From Streptococcus parasanguinis (GTDB lineage Bacteria > Bacillota > Bacilli > Lactobacillales > Streptococcaceae): a stretch of DNA of 16,668 bases. Below the pieces are notes generated by a model. That model saw nothing but the letters and a program-made list of their open reading frames with translations. It was not told where the DNA came from and searched no databases. Positions 8,117 through 15,145 of this stretch are shown one piece after another. The stretch lies in the NCBI GenBank assembly GCA_018365265.1, contig JAGZKI010000054.1, positions 1 through 16,668 of the forward strand. Direction: 5' to 3'. Both the position numbers and the translations under genes were made by a program. Numbering within the stretch: position 1 is the stretch's first letter; every line of letters begins with the position of its first letter.

Positions 8117-8974
8117 ATGCGCAAATTACTTTGTTTATTGCTTATCGTGTTCGGCACGGAAACTTACGCGGCTAGCACACCGATAAAATCAAAATATGAT
8201 GACCGAATTCAATCACAAGTTTATAACGCGCTAGATGTGACAAAAGTCTATGCGAAAGATGGATATTCTTCTGTGATCGTTTTTGCTGAAGATGAACGTA
8301 TTTCATACAAACATACTGGTTTTCAGGACGGTTGGGATATTACTGATAATGCAAATTTTGTGTTGATTAAGCCTTTGGCGGTCAAACAGCAAAGCAGTGA
8401 AGGTGAAAGCTATTTTGAACCGACCCCAGGGCAATGGAATACCAACTTATTCATCAACACTAATAAACGGACTTATTCTTTTGATTTGATTCTTGTCCCG
8501 GAAAATTCGACTTCCTCTTACCAGGTCAATTTCTCCTATCCGACGGAAAAAGAAAAGCAACAAGTCGCGCAACGTCAAAAAGATAAACGTGATCGTGAAC
8601 AGCAAGCCATTGAAAAATCCTTGCAAAGTACCAAAACACCGAAAAATTGGGATTACGTAATGAAAGTTAAGGCTGGTAGCGAAACCATTACACCGAACTA
8701 TGCGTACGATGATGGCATATTTACTTATCTTGGCTTTGCCCCGAATAAAACCTTTCCTGCAGCCTTCTTGTTAGAAGGATCCACGGAAAGTCTGTTAAAT
8801 ACCAATGTTAAACAAGACGGTAATTATCAGGTATTAGTCATCCAAAAAACAGCAGAAAAATTGGTGTTACGTAGCGGTGAAAAAGTGGTCGGCATTTACA
8901 ATCAAAGTTACGGAAAAACACCGGTAACTTATAACACGACCATTTCACCAAATGTGGCAAGAGACGAACGATAG
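8117..8974 (+). CDS. virB9: VirB9 core-complex protein
   Basis: The product has 285 residues from the ATG at 8117. This start begins with a signal peptide (MRKLLCLLLIVFGTETYA, cut after about residue 18) and has GAGG at 8107-8110. An in-frame ATG four codons earlier (8105) lacks that spacing. The N-terminal domain shows the VirB9 pattern VYNALDVTKVYAKDGYSS and GWDITDNANFVLIKP. A charged Lys/Gln-rich linker follows (about residues 150-170). The C-terminal domain has TYLGFAPNKTFPAAF and QDGNYQVLVIQ, which in this family binds VirB7 and VirB10 at the outer membrane. The gene begins one base after the virB8 stop. Confidence 0.94.
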   Translation: MRKLLCLLLIVFGTETYAASTPIKSKYDDRIQSQVYNALDVTKVYAKDGYSSVIVFAEDERISYKHTGFQDGWDITDNANFVLIKPLAVKQQSSEGESYFEPTPGQWNTNLFINTNKRTYSFDLILVPENSTSSYQVNFSYPTEKEKQQVAQRQKDKRDREQQAIEKSLQSTKTPKNWDYVMKVKAGSETITPNYAYDDGIFTYLGFAPNKTFPAAFLLEGSTESLLNTNVKQDGNYQVLVIQKTAEKLVLRSGEKVVGIYNQSYGKTPVTYNTTISPNVARDER

Positions 8975-8983
8975 GAGGCAGAG

Positions 8984-10093
8984 ATGAACGATAACAAAAC
9001 CATTCAGCCGAAGGATGACAAAACGGAAACTGATTATCAACCGGAAGTCAGCAAAATTGCCAAACGCGGTAAAAACCAAAATTTATTTATTTTTCTGATT
9101 ATTGCACTGCTTGCCGTGGCGTTTTTGGGTTATTCCTTTTTGAATAAAAAGGATACGCAACCGGCACAGGCTAAGGAAAAAGAAGAATTCGGTACGACAG
9201 TGCGTTCAAAAACATTTACGGCACCACCGGCAGAAATCCCGGCGATTTTAAATCCGGAGCCACAACCAATTTCTACCGCAACCGCTCCAGTAGAAAATCA
9301 TAGTACGACAGAGGCGTTAGATATGCCATCCGCCCCCCGTTTAATCAAAGGATTGTCTCCGGGTACTATCGATGGCGAAACATTACAAGCCGTTTCAGAT
9401 GTTCAGAATACAGATACAACTGACACGGTAACTAACCAACCACCGGAACCGGCAAAAGGCGATATGTTTGAAGATAACGTCAGCACGTTTAAAGCGGGTA
9501 AAGCTCATAAACTCCCGGTTAATGCTAATTTATTGTTGGCAAAAGGCACGTTTATACAATGTTCCTTACGCACAAAACTTGTTTCCACCGTAGCCGGCAA
9601 TCTAGGCTGCGTTGTGGCAAACGATGTATATAGTGCAAACGGTACGGTATTACTGATTGAAAAAGGCTCTACCGTGTTTGGTGAATTCCGTAACGGTCAG
9701 ATCCAACAAGGCGAAGAACGTTTATTTGTGGTTTGGAGTGAAATCCGTACACCGAAAAATATCATCATCAACATTAATTCCGGTGCAACGGACGAATTAG
9801 GCGGAACCGGTATTCCGGGCTATGTAGATAATCATTTTTGGGAACGTTTCGGTAATGCCATCATGTTAAGCATGATCACCGATTCAACCAGTGCATTATC
9901 TACTCAATTAGCCAAACGGGGTACATTTAATCCAACTGATACGGTGCAAGCCGGCTCGGAAATTGCACAAAGTATCCTGGAAAAAACCATTAATATTCCC
10001 CCTACGCTTTATAAGAACCAAGGGGATTTAGTGGGGATTTTTGTTGCACGAGATATTGATTTTGGCGATGTGTACGAATTGAAACAGAAATAG
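8984..10093 (+). CDS. virB10: VirB10 envelope-spanning channel protein
   Basis: This 369-residue VirB10/TrbI protein has a cytoplasmic tail (1-32), one membrane helix (about 33-53, LFIFLIIALLAVAFLGY) and a Pro/Thr-rich periplasmic stretch (about 55-155). The conserved beta-rich C-terminal domain carries LLLAKGTFIQCSLRTKLVS, NDVYSANGTVLLIEKGS and GIPGYVDNHFWERFGNA. The domain forms the outer-membrane pore, while the N-terminus senses ATP use by VirB4/VirB11 and VirD4. The cysteines in FIQCSL and LGCVV may pair. GGAGGCAGAG sits before the ATG and the gene starts nine bases after virB9. Confidence 0.96.
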   Translation: MNDNKTIQPKDDKTETDYQPEVSKIAKRGKNQNLFIFLIIALLAVAFLGYSFLNKKDTQPAQAKEKEEFGTTVRSKTFTAPPAEIPAILNPEPQPISTATAPVENHSTTEALDMPSAPRLIKGLSPGTIDGETLQAVSDVQNTDTTDTVTNQPPEPAKGDMFEDNVSTFKAGKAHKLPVNANLLLAKGTFIQCSLRTKLVSTVAGNLGCVVANDVYSANGTVLLIEKGSTVFGEFRNGQIQQGEERLFVVWSEIRTPKNIIININSGATDELGGTGIPGYVDNHFWERFGNAIMLSMITDSTSALSTQLAKRGTFNPTDTVQAGSEIAQSILEKTINIPPTLYKNQGDLVGIFVARDIDFGDVYELKQK

Positions 10094-10105
10094 GAGGTAT
10101 AAACC

Positions 10106-11137
10106 ATGGTCATAAATTCTTCCGGAGATGTCTCAATTTCACTCCATGCCAACAAATTATTTGGTGAATTGCTTGAAGATGAAGCTATTACAGAGATTGC
10201 GATTAATCGCCCCCGTGAAATTTTCTTTGAAAAAAATGGTGTATGGTATTACCAGGAAGCAGCTCATATCACTTATGATCTCTGTGATTCTTTTGCACGT
10301 GCATTAGCAAAATATCGGTCTGATTATATTGGTGATATGAAACCGATTCTTTCTGCGGTACTACCGAACGGCGAACGAACACAGGTTATCACTCCTCCTG
10401 CATGCGAACGGGAAACCATCAGTATTACGGTGCGAAAACCCAATAAGTCTTTTTTTGACCTAGACTATTACATCAATAACGGCTTTTTTAGCCGTGTCAT
10501 CAAGACGGAAAATCGTTTATCAGAAGATGACCAACAATTATTGGAAATTTATCATAAAGGCGATTATGCGGAATTTCTTAAACAAGCGGTTATCTGCGGG
10601 AAGAATATTGTGATTGCCGGGGAAACCGGCTCCGGGAAAACCACTTTAATGAAAGCCCTGGTCGATTATATTCCGTTGCATGAACGCCTAGGCACCATCG
10701 AAGATACTCCGGAATTATTCTTACGCCAACATAAGAATTATTTCCACTTATTCTATCCAAGTGAAGCGAAAAACGGCGATTTAATCACAGCAGCCTCTTT
10801 ACTGAAATCCTGCTTACGGATGAAGCCCGATCGTATTCTGCTTGCGGAATTACGCGGAGGGGAAACCTATGATTTTATCAATGTTGTTTCTTCCGGGCAT
10901 AACGGCTCGATTACCTCTTGTCACGCCGGTTCGGTTGCTGAAACTTGGGAACGGCTTATCTTAATGACCTTGCAAAACGACCAGGGACGCACCCTCTCTT
11001 ATGATGTGATCCGTCGTTTATTGCAACAAACCATAGATATTATCGTGCATGTTACAAATAGCCACGAATACGGCAGACATATGACGGAAATCTATTTTGA
11101 TCCGCAAGCCAAACTGAACTCTCTCAAGGTGGATTAA
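10106..11137 (+). CDS. virB11: VirB11 hexameric secretion ATPase
   Basis: This 343-residue traffic ATPase has an N-terminal domain (about 1-140) with the family block EDEAITEIAINRP and a C-terminal RecA-like domain. Walker A is GETGSGKTT at residues 172-180. GTIEDTPEL forms the Asp box, RILLAELRGGE the Walker B region and GHNGSITSCHAGS the His box. VirB11 sits at the cytoplasmic face of the channel and switches the machine between pilus building and substrate transfer. TAGGAGGT precedes the ATG. The gene is followed after only two bases by virD4. Confidence 0.96.
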   Translation: MVINSSGDVSISLHANKLFGELLEDEAITEIAINRPREIFFEKNGVWYYQEAAHITYDLCDSFARALAKYRSDYIGDMKPILSAVLPNGERTQVITPPACERETISITVRKPNKSFFDLDYYINNGFFSRVIKTENRLSEDDQQLLEIYHKGDYAEFLKQAVICGKNIVIAGETGSGKTTLMKALVDYIPLHERLGTIEDTPELFLRQHKNYFHLFYPSEAKNGDLITAASLLKSCLRMKPDRILLAELRGGETYDFINVVSSGHNGSITSCHAGSVAETWERLILMTLQNDQGRTLSYDVIRRLLQQTIDIIVHVTNSHEYGRHMTEIYFDPQAKLNSLKVD

Positions 11138-11139
11138 CT

Positions 11140-12876
11140 ATGAAAAAAGCCAATATTGCATTATTCCTGTTTGTCACTTTGATCCCGACGTATTTTCTAA
11201 GTGGGCTTTTACTTCTACTGGCAAATAAAATTCGTCTAATCGAAGCATTTAAGCGCTACTACCCTACTCTAACGCTAGATGCCATTTGGGGTAATTATCC
11301 GAAAATATGGCAATCTCTCCTTATTAGTTTTGTAGTGAGCTTACTAATCATGCTGAAGTTATTCTATCAACCTAAAAAATCCCTTTATGGTAACGCTGAA
11401 TTTGCCACAAAATCAGAAGTACAAAAAATGGGTTTATTGGAAGAAAAAAACGGGATTATCGTCGGCAAACTTGGTAATAAACTGCTTCGCTTTATCGGTG
11501 CGCAATTTGTTTCACTGGCAGCGCCGACACGGGGAGGTAAAGGCGTAGGGATTGTTATTCCAAACTTACTGGCATGGGAACAATCTGTGGTTGTGAAAGA
11601 CATTAAAAACGAATGCTATCGTATCACCAGTAAATATCGACAAAAAATATTAGGGCAAAAAGTCTATCGCTTTGCCCCGTTTGACCGTAATACGCACCGA
11701 TTTAATCCATTGGATTGTATTGATATGCGCGACCGAGCACGCGCCGAACTCGATTTAAAAAATCAGGCAATGGGCTTATATCCGCTTACCGGCGACCCGG
11801 ATAAAGACTTTTGGCAGCACCAGGCACAAAATCTTTTTGTGGCAACCACTTTTTTACTGTGGGATATGCGTCAAAAAAGCCTTACCGATATGACACTGAC
11901 CTACGCCAATCTATTACGCTTACATGCCGGTTTTGATGAAACGCAAGAAGACGGTTCGATAGAACATATCGATTTTGCGCAACACGCGCGTTTATGCGTT
12001 CAATCCGGCATTGCTCACCCAACAACTGCCGATAAACTTAATATTTATTTAATGGCGTGCGAATCCGGTAAAACAAAAAGTAGTATCGATTCAACCTTTA
12101 TTAGCCCATTAACCATTTTTCAAAATGAAATTGTTGAACACGCTACCTCTGCCAGTGATTTTGATTTACGCGCTTTACGCCGGGAAAAAATCACGATTTA
12201 TTTCCACATTTCGGCAAATGATTTAATCCTGGCTCCGCAAGTCGCTAATCTGTTTATGAGCATGGTTATTGCTAACAATATTGACGAACTACCGGAAACC
12301 AACCCAACATTAAAATATCAGTTATTACTACTAATGGATGAGTTTACTGCCGTCGGTATGTTGAGCATTATCAATAAATCGGTAGGGTTTATCGCCGGTT
12401 ATGGTTTACGTTTATTGATTATTTACCAATCACAAGGGCAGCTCCGCGCCGATAAACCGAATGGTTACGGCAAAGATGGTGCTAAAGCTATCCTGGATAA
12501 TATTGCCTGTAAAATTCTGTATGCTCCCGACAACCAGGAGGACGCAGAAGAATATTCTAAAGTGTTAGGTAATCGCACTGTAGATAAATTAAGTCACAGT
12601 CGAGGTAAAACATCCAGTCACAGTATCACCGACCATGGGCGACCGTTGCTTTTACCGCAGGAGTTTAGATTAATCGGTGAATTTAAAGAGGTGGTGATGT
12701 TAAATAACAGCAAACCGATTCTATGTAATAAGGCGGTGTATTACAACGATCCTTATTTTATAGACAAACTCAAAGCGGTATCTCCACAATTACGCGCATT
12801 AGGTAAAAAGTTACCGACGAAAGAACAATTGGAAAAAGCCATGTTCAGTGGCGAGCTGTCAGCCCAATTAATTTAA
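11140..12876 (+). CDS. virD4: VirD4 type IV coupling protein
   Basis: This 578-residue coupling protein has two N-terminal membrane helices (about residues 5-27 and 52-72) and a P-loop ATPase domain. Walker A is PTRGGKGVG at residues 129-137 and Walker B is LLLMDEF with Asp400-Glu401. Other family blocks are SLYGNAEFA near residue 85, VVKDIKNECY, FNPLDCID, KTKSSIDSTF and YQSQGQL. It binds the relaxosome or protein substrates and passes them to the channel. The start follows virB11 by two bases, and the ribosome binding site is formed by the virB11 end (CAAGGTGG). Length is ordinary for the VirD4/TraG family. No all-alpha-domain truncation or frameshift is visible. Confidence 0.95.
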   Translation: MKKANIALFLFVTLIPTYFLSGLLLLLANKIRLIEAFKRYYPTLTLDAIWGNYPKIWQSLLISFVVSLLIMLKLFYQPKKSLYGNAEFATKSEVQKMGLLEEKNGIIVGKLGNKLLRFIGAQFVSLAAPTRGGKGVGIVIPNLLAWEQSVVVKDIKNECYRITSKYRQKILGQKVYRFAPFDRNTHRFNPLDCIDMRDRARAELDLKNQAMGLYPLTGDPDKDFWQHQAQNLFVATTFLLWDMRQKSLTDMTLTYANLLRLHAGFDETQEDGSIEHIDFAQHARLCVQSGIAHPTTADKLNIYLMACESGKTKSSIDSTFISPLTIFQNEIVEHATSASDFDLRALRREKITIYFHISANDLILAPQVANLFMSMVIANNIDELPETNPTLKYQLLLLMDEFTAVGMLSIINKSVGFIAGYGLRLLIIYQSQGQLRADKPNGYGKDGAKAILDNIACKILYAPDNQEDAEEYSKVLGNRTVDKLSHSRGKTSSHSITDHGRPLLLPQEFRLIGEFKEVVMLNNSKPILCNKAVYYNDPYFIDKLKAVSPQLRALGKKLPTKEQLEKAMFSGELSAQLI

Positions 12877-12909
12877 TCCACAAAAACTGTGAATAACCAG
12901 GAGGATAAT

Positions 12910-13347
12910 ATGAAAAAATTTTTAGTTATGAATACGTTAATCCCTGTTTGCTTTTTAAGCGCATGCAGCTCATCACCACCGGAACCTCCACAAATCGATG
13001 AAGACGCCCCGGCAATCTATTTAAATAATCAGGTGTACCGACAAACACCAACTGCAACAGTGCCAAAAAACGCCGGCGATCATAATGGCCAACCTTGGGT
13101 ATATCAATATGTGAACTTAGATAGAAACGATTATGTGAATGAAACAGAAAAAGTTCGTTTTTTCTACTTTGCTCATCATGCAGATAGTATTGAAATCTAC
13201 GGTCAGCCAGCGCGTACTGAAGCCTATAAATACTGGTTACAGGCAAATGGAGTAAGCGCCAACATCAGCACACACCCAAAAGACTTGTTAAAAAATAATG
13301 TCAATATTACTTTTAGAAGAGGAGTTAAAAATGAAAAAGCCCTTTAA
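12910..13347 (+). CDS. Cag12-like lipoprotein of the transfer operon
   Basis: The product has 145 residues from the ATG at 12910, directly behind CAGGAGGAT. An in-frame upstream ATG at 12889 would put eight extra residues before a clear lipoprotein signal. The signal ends in LSAC, followed by a Pro-rich stretch (SSSPPEPPQ). The mature domain contains NGQPWVYQYVNLDRNDY and EKVRFFYFAHHADSIEIYG. The pattern resembles the Cag12 (CagT-related) lipoproteins that accompany VirB clusters in plasmids. I am moderately sure of the family and confident that it is an envelope lipoprotein. Its 3' end overlaps the next gene by 17 bases. Confidence 0.72.
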   Translation: MKKFLVMNTLIPVCFLSACSSSPPEPPQIDEDAPAIYLNNQVYRQTPTATVPKNAGDHNGQPWVYQYVNLDRNDYVNETEKVRFFYFAHHADSIEIYGQPARTEAYKYWLQANGVSANISTHPKDLLKNNVNITFRRGVKNEKAL

Positions 13348-13663
13348 AATCGCTATGATATGTCTTGCCTTATGCAGTATGAGCCAGGTAAGTCATGCTG
13401 TGGATGAATTAACCGGAGATACCAAAACCGCCTGTGAAGCTCTACTCTGCTTATCATCACCAAAAGACGCGGCGAAAACGCCGGAATGTCATCCGCCGTT
13501 AAATAAGTTCTATTCAATTCGGGCTAAAAAACCACACGAAACGTTAAAGAAACGTCGTAATTTTTTAAAATTGTGTCCAGATTCCAACGAGGACTCTATT
13601 AATCAAGCGTTATCGAGCAAATGCGCCCGTAAGCCATTTAGTCGAAGATGTATGTTTAAATAA
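13331..13663 (+). CDS. TrbM/KikA-like periplasmic conjugation protein
   Basis: The product has 110 residues from the ATG at 13331, which follows GAGGAGT and opens with a signal peptide (MKKPFKIAMICLALCSMSQV, cut after SHA near residue 23). The mature part carries the TrbM family signature TACEALLCLSSP, ECHPPLNKFYSI, and RRNFLKLCP, with conserved cysteines that probably form disulfides. It ends with two more cysteines (SKCARKPFSRRCMFK). TrbM/KikA proteins are small periplasmic factors needed for efficient conjugation and pilus formation in IncP and related systems. An in-frame ATG at 13298 lies inside the lipoprotein gene and is not favoured. This is the last gene of the transfer run. Confidence 0.85.
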   Translation: MKKPFKIAMICLALCSMSQVSHAVDELTGDTKTACEALLCLSSPKDAAKTPECHPPLNKFYSIRAKKPHETLKKRRNFLKLCPDSNEDSINQALSSKCARKPFSRRCMFK

Positions 13664-13682
13664 AAAAACAAATACGTATGAA

Positions 13683-13716
13683 AATAAAAGCATAAATATT
13701 TATTTATGCTTTTATT
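13683..13716. repeat. AT-rich perfect hairpin after the transfer operon
   Basis: Arms 13683-13698 and 13701-13716 are perfect reverse complements around a two-base centre. The stem has only two G-C pairs. It lies 19 bases past the last transfer gene and is followed by GTTTT, so it may end the transfer transcript, though weakly. Each arm also contains one copy of the AAAAGCATAAAT motif in opposite orientation (13686-13697 and 13702-13713), so it may instead be a protein-binding site. Confidence 0.75.
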
Positions 13717-13719
13717 GTT

Positions 13720-13746
13720 TTAGTGATATAGAACACTTAGTGATAT
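13720..13746 (+). repeat. Direct repeat TTAGTGATAT, two copies 17 bases apart
   Basis: TTAGTGATAT occurs at 13720-13729 and again at 13737-13746. The spacing and position upstream of the partition operon would suit a pair of binding sites in a centromere, operator or iteron array, but two copies alone prove little. Confidence 0.5.
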
Positions 13747-13807
13747 TGCAAATCCCTACCCTTTCGCCAGGAACGCGGAAATATAAGCCACGTCGTCCAT
13801 TTTAAGT

Positions 13808-13828
13808 CCAACACTTTTTCAGTGTTGG
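13808..13828. repeat. Stem-loop with 8-bp perfect stem
   Basis: CCAACACT at 13808-13815 pairs with AGTGTTGG at 13821-13828 around a five-base loop (TTTTC). There is no T-run on either side that would make it a standard terminator. It sits at the end of the GC-richer island and could be part of an RNA structure. Confidence 0.55.
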
Positions 13829-13880
13829 CTAAAACAATGCCATCATCATAGATAAAACTGATAACAATGACAATGATTCA

Positions 13881-13924
13881 ACATAAAAACATATTCATGT
13901 TTAAGTATAAGTATGTTTTTATGT
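13881..13924. repeat. 13-bp perfect inverted repeat
   Basis: ACATAAAAACATA at 13881-13893 is the exact reverse complement of TATGTTTTTATGT at 13912-13924, with an 18-base spacer. It lies just upstream of the predicted parA promoter and may be an operator or centromere element. The arms are AT-rich, but a 13-bp perfect match at this distance is unlikely to be chance. Confidence 0.55.
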
Positions 13925-13938
13925 TAAAATATAAAAAA

Positions 13939-13962
13939 ATAAATATTGATTTATGCTTTTAT
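13939..13962 (+). repeat. Repeat-motif copy overlapping the partition promoter
   Basis: These 24 bases match 13692-13715 at 23 positions (the single difference is G13948 against T13701). They contain a third exact AAAAGCATAAAT, on the minus strand at 13949-13960. The copy covers the proposed -35 element and most of the spacer of the promoter at 13946-13974, an ideal site for a repressor. The natural candidate repressor is the ribbon-helix-helix protein encoded at 14854-15093. Confidence 0.65.
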
Positions 13963-13974
13963 GTCTTATATACT
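13946..13974 (+). promoter_or_regulatory. Predicted sigma70 promoter of the partition operon
   Basis: TTGATT (13946-13951, four of six consensus bases) and TATACT (13969-13974, five of six) are separated by exactly 17 bases. Transcription would begin near 13981 and leave a leader of about 85 bases before the 43-codon ORF at 14066. No better + strand promoter was seen between the transfer operon and parA. Confidence 0.55.
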
Positions 13975-13992
13975 TATTTTCGTGGTAACACA

Positions 13993-14029
13993 AAAAAGAA
14001 ACCTCCGATAGCGGTCACTATCAGAGGTT
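13993..14029 (-). terminator. Predicted minus-strand intrinsic terminator; also leader hairpin
   Basis: Arms 14000-14011 and 14018-14029 pair over 12 positions with one C-A mismatch around a six-base loop. Read on the minus strand, the stem is followed by TCTTTTTT (complement of 13992-13999), the layout of an intrinsic terminator. Read on the plus strand there is no T-run. In the parA transcript the same stem would lie about 20 bases from the 5' end and could stabilise it. The minus-strand reading implies an antisense RNA starting inside or upstream of the 43-codon ORF. Confidence 0.45.
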
Positions 14030-14065
14030 GGCACATAACTTATATCCCAGCAAGGAGTACAAATC

Positions 14066-14197
14066 ATGCAACTTAATCATATCATTATCTCTCTTCTTAT
14101 CGCAAGCCAAACTGGCAGACCGGTACATATTCCGGCGATGAAAGGCAAAGAATTTGCCGAATTCATGTCATTGTTACGCGTTGCATTACAATCTTAA
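14066..14197 (+). CDS. 43-residue protein of unknown function ahead of parA
   Basis: The frame begins with ATG at 14066 behind a strong CAAGGAGT site at 14051-14058 and ends 22 bases before parA. The product starts with a short hydrophobic stretch (HIIISLLIA, too short for a firm membrane helix) and ends with an amphipathic segment (GKEFAEFMSLLRVALQS). I do not recognise it. The good ribosome binding site and its place between the promoter and parA argue that it is translated. It could be a regulatory leader peptide or a small partner of the partition proteins. Confidence 0.6.
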   Translation: MQLNHIIISLLIASQTGRPVHIPAMKGKEFAEFMSLLRVALQS

Positions 14198-14219
14198 TTC
14201 TTTAAGGAGACCCTTTATT

Positions 14220-14861
14220 ATGAAAGTCATATCCGTATTAAGTCAGAAAGGCGGTAGCGGTAAAAGCACGCTTTCTATCAATATTGCCCGCAGCCTGCAA
14301 CTTAAAGGTTTTGATGTCGCATTAATTGATACCGACCCACAAGCGTCCGCGCGTGAATGGAATGCGCTTGCCGGTGATGATTTCTTCCCGGTGTTTGCTT
14401 GTGATAAAGGGCTCTCCGAAAAAGAAATCCGTGCGCTTGGTCGCCAAGCGGATTTTTTAATTATTGATGGTGCGCCACGTATTGAAAAAGCCATGACCGA
14501 TTCGATTAAACTTGCCGATTACATTCTGATCCCGCTGAAACCATCACAATTTGATATTTGGGCATGCAAAGATTCGATAGAGTTGGTGCAAGCACGTATG
14601 CAAATTGATGATAAGCTCAAAGCCGGGTTAGTCATCAGTCAAACGAATAAGCAGACAAATTTAGCTAAAGAAGTTATTGAATTTATCAACGAAAACTTTG
14701 AAATACCGTTATTAAAGGGTAGTACGGCGGTACGCGTCAGCTATGCAGAAGTCTTAAGTTCCGGTAATACGGTTTTTGAAAGTCAATCTAAAGAAGCGAA
14801 AGCAGAGATTAATCAAATCACAAATGAAATTTTAACTGCACTAGGAGTTCAATATGAGTAA
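14220..14861 (+). CDS. parA: ParA-family partition ATPase (ParF-like)
   Basis: The product has 213 residues from the ATG at 14220, which follows TTTAAGGAGA and starts right at the family's first strand (MKVISVLSQKGGSGKSTLS). An upstream in-frame ATG at 14154 would add residues that do not look like ParA and would overlap the preceding ORF. The deviant Walker A is KGGSGKST at residues 10-17 with signature Lys10. Walker A' is DTDPQAS at 37-43, and Walker B is FLIIDGAP with Asp83. There is no N-terminal helix-turn-helix domain, so this is the short type Ib (ParF/Soj-like) form, which polymerises or forms gradients on the nucleoid to separate plasmid copies. Its transcription should be controlled by the partner protein, not by ParA itself. 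Confidence 0.93.
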   Translation: MKVISVLSQKGGSGKSTLSINIARSLQLKGFDVALIDTDPQASAREWNALAGDDFFPVFACDKGLSEKEIRALGRQADFLIIDGAPRIEKAMTDSIKLADYILIPLKPSQFDIWACKDSIELVQARMQIDDKLKAGLVISQTNKQTNLAKEVIEFINENFEIPLLKGSTAVRVSYAEVLSSGNTVFESQSKEAKAEINQITNEILTALGVQYE

Positions 14862-15093
14862 ATTAACAAAAGGCACACTAAGCAAATCCGGGCTTTCTAT
14901 GGGTAGCATTGAAAAAACGGCTATGCCACAGCTCAAAGAGGAAGTAACTATTGCCGAACAACGAACTACCATCATGATTCCGGTGGATGTTTACAAAGCA
15001 GCGAAGAAATACGCGTTACTTAATGATATTAAGTTGAAAGAGTATTTTAATGACTTACTTAGTAAGGATTTAAAAGAAAAAGGCATGTTATAA
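14854..15093 (+). CDS. Ribbon-helix-helix partition protein (ParG-like)
   Basis: This 79-residue protein is translated from an ATG that overlaps the parA end by eight bases, with AGGAG at 14843-14847 inside parA. An unstructured, Lys/Ser/Thr-rich N-terminus (1-35) leads to a short beta strand (RTTIMIP, 37-43) and two helices (44-55 and 59-74), the ribbon-helix-helix plan of ParG. ParG proteins (about 76 residues) bind the centromere and the promoter upstream of parF, repress the operon and stimulate the ATPase through their flexible N-terminus. The match is in size, fold pattern and context rather than in close sequence. Its likely sites are the repeats at 13683-13962 and 15090-15131. Confidence 0.8.
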   Translation: MSKLTKGTLSKSGLSMGSIEKTAMPQLKEEVTIAEQRTTIMIPVDVYKAAKKYALLNDIKLKEYFNDLLSKDLKEKGML

Positions 15094-15131
15094 ATATTTA
15101 TACAAAAGCATAAATATTTATAAGCATAAAA
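15090..15131 (+). repeat. Repeat cluster between the partition genes and fic
   Basis: ATAAATATTTATA, itself nearly palindromic, occurs at 15090-15102 and 15110-15122. AAAAGCATAAAT occurs exactly at 15104-15115 and with two changes at 15120-15131. The 18 bases 15104-15121 are identical to 13686-13703 beyond the transfer operon. The cluster starts in the last codon and stop of the ParG-like gene and ends about 15 bases before fic, so a protein bound here would control fic. Confidence 0.7.
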
Positions 15132-15145
15132 ATGGAAAGGTGAAC

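Larger units (their letters stand above)
13664..14065. other. Structured, repeat-rich intergenic control region
   Basis: This 402-base gap has no convincing gene on either strand. It holds, in order: a 16-bp-arm AT-rich hairpin, a pair of TTAGTGATAT direct repeats, a GC-richer island (26 of 50 bases at 13751-13800, against 7 of 50 at 13681-13730 and 10 of 50 at 13861-13910), an 8-bp stem-loop, a 13-bp-arm inverted repeat, a sigma70-type promoter and a 12-bp hairpin. Such density, next to a partition cassette, suggests a centromere and operator region. An origin of replication is also possible, since no Rep gene is in the window. Confidence 0.7.

Noticed and set aside
12889..12909. Upstream ATG as start of the Cag12-like lipoprotein
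   Set aside because: The upstream start has no ribosome binding site and puts charged residues before the lipoprotein signal. The ATG at 12910 follows CAGGAGGAT.
13756..13800. 14-codon minus-strand frame in the GC-richer island
   Set aside because: It has no clear Shine-Dalgarno sequence and is too short to judge, so it is noted in a finding but not listed as a gene.
13867..14076. Open + strand frame of 69 codons across the intergenic region
   Set aside because: It runs through the inverted repeat, the predicted promoter and the leader hairpin. It has an extreme Lys/Tyr/Phe/Ile composition from AT-rich DNA and no convincing ribosome binding site.
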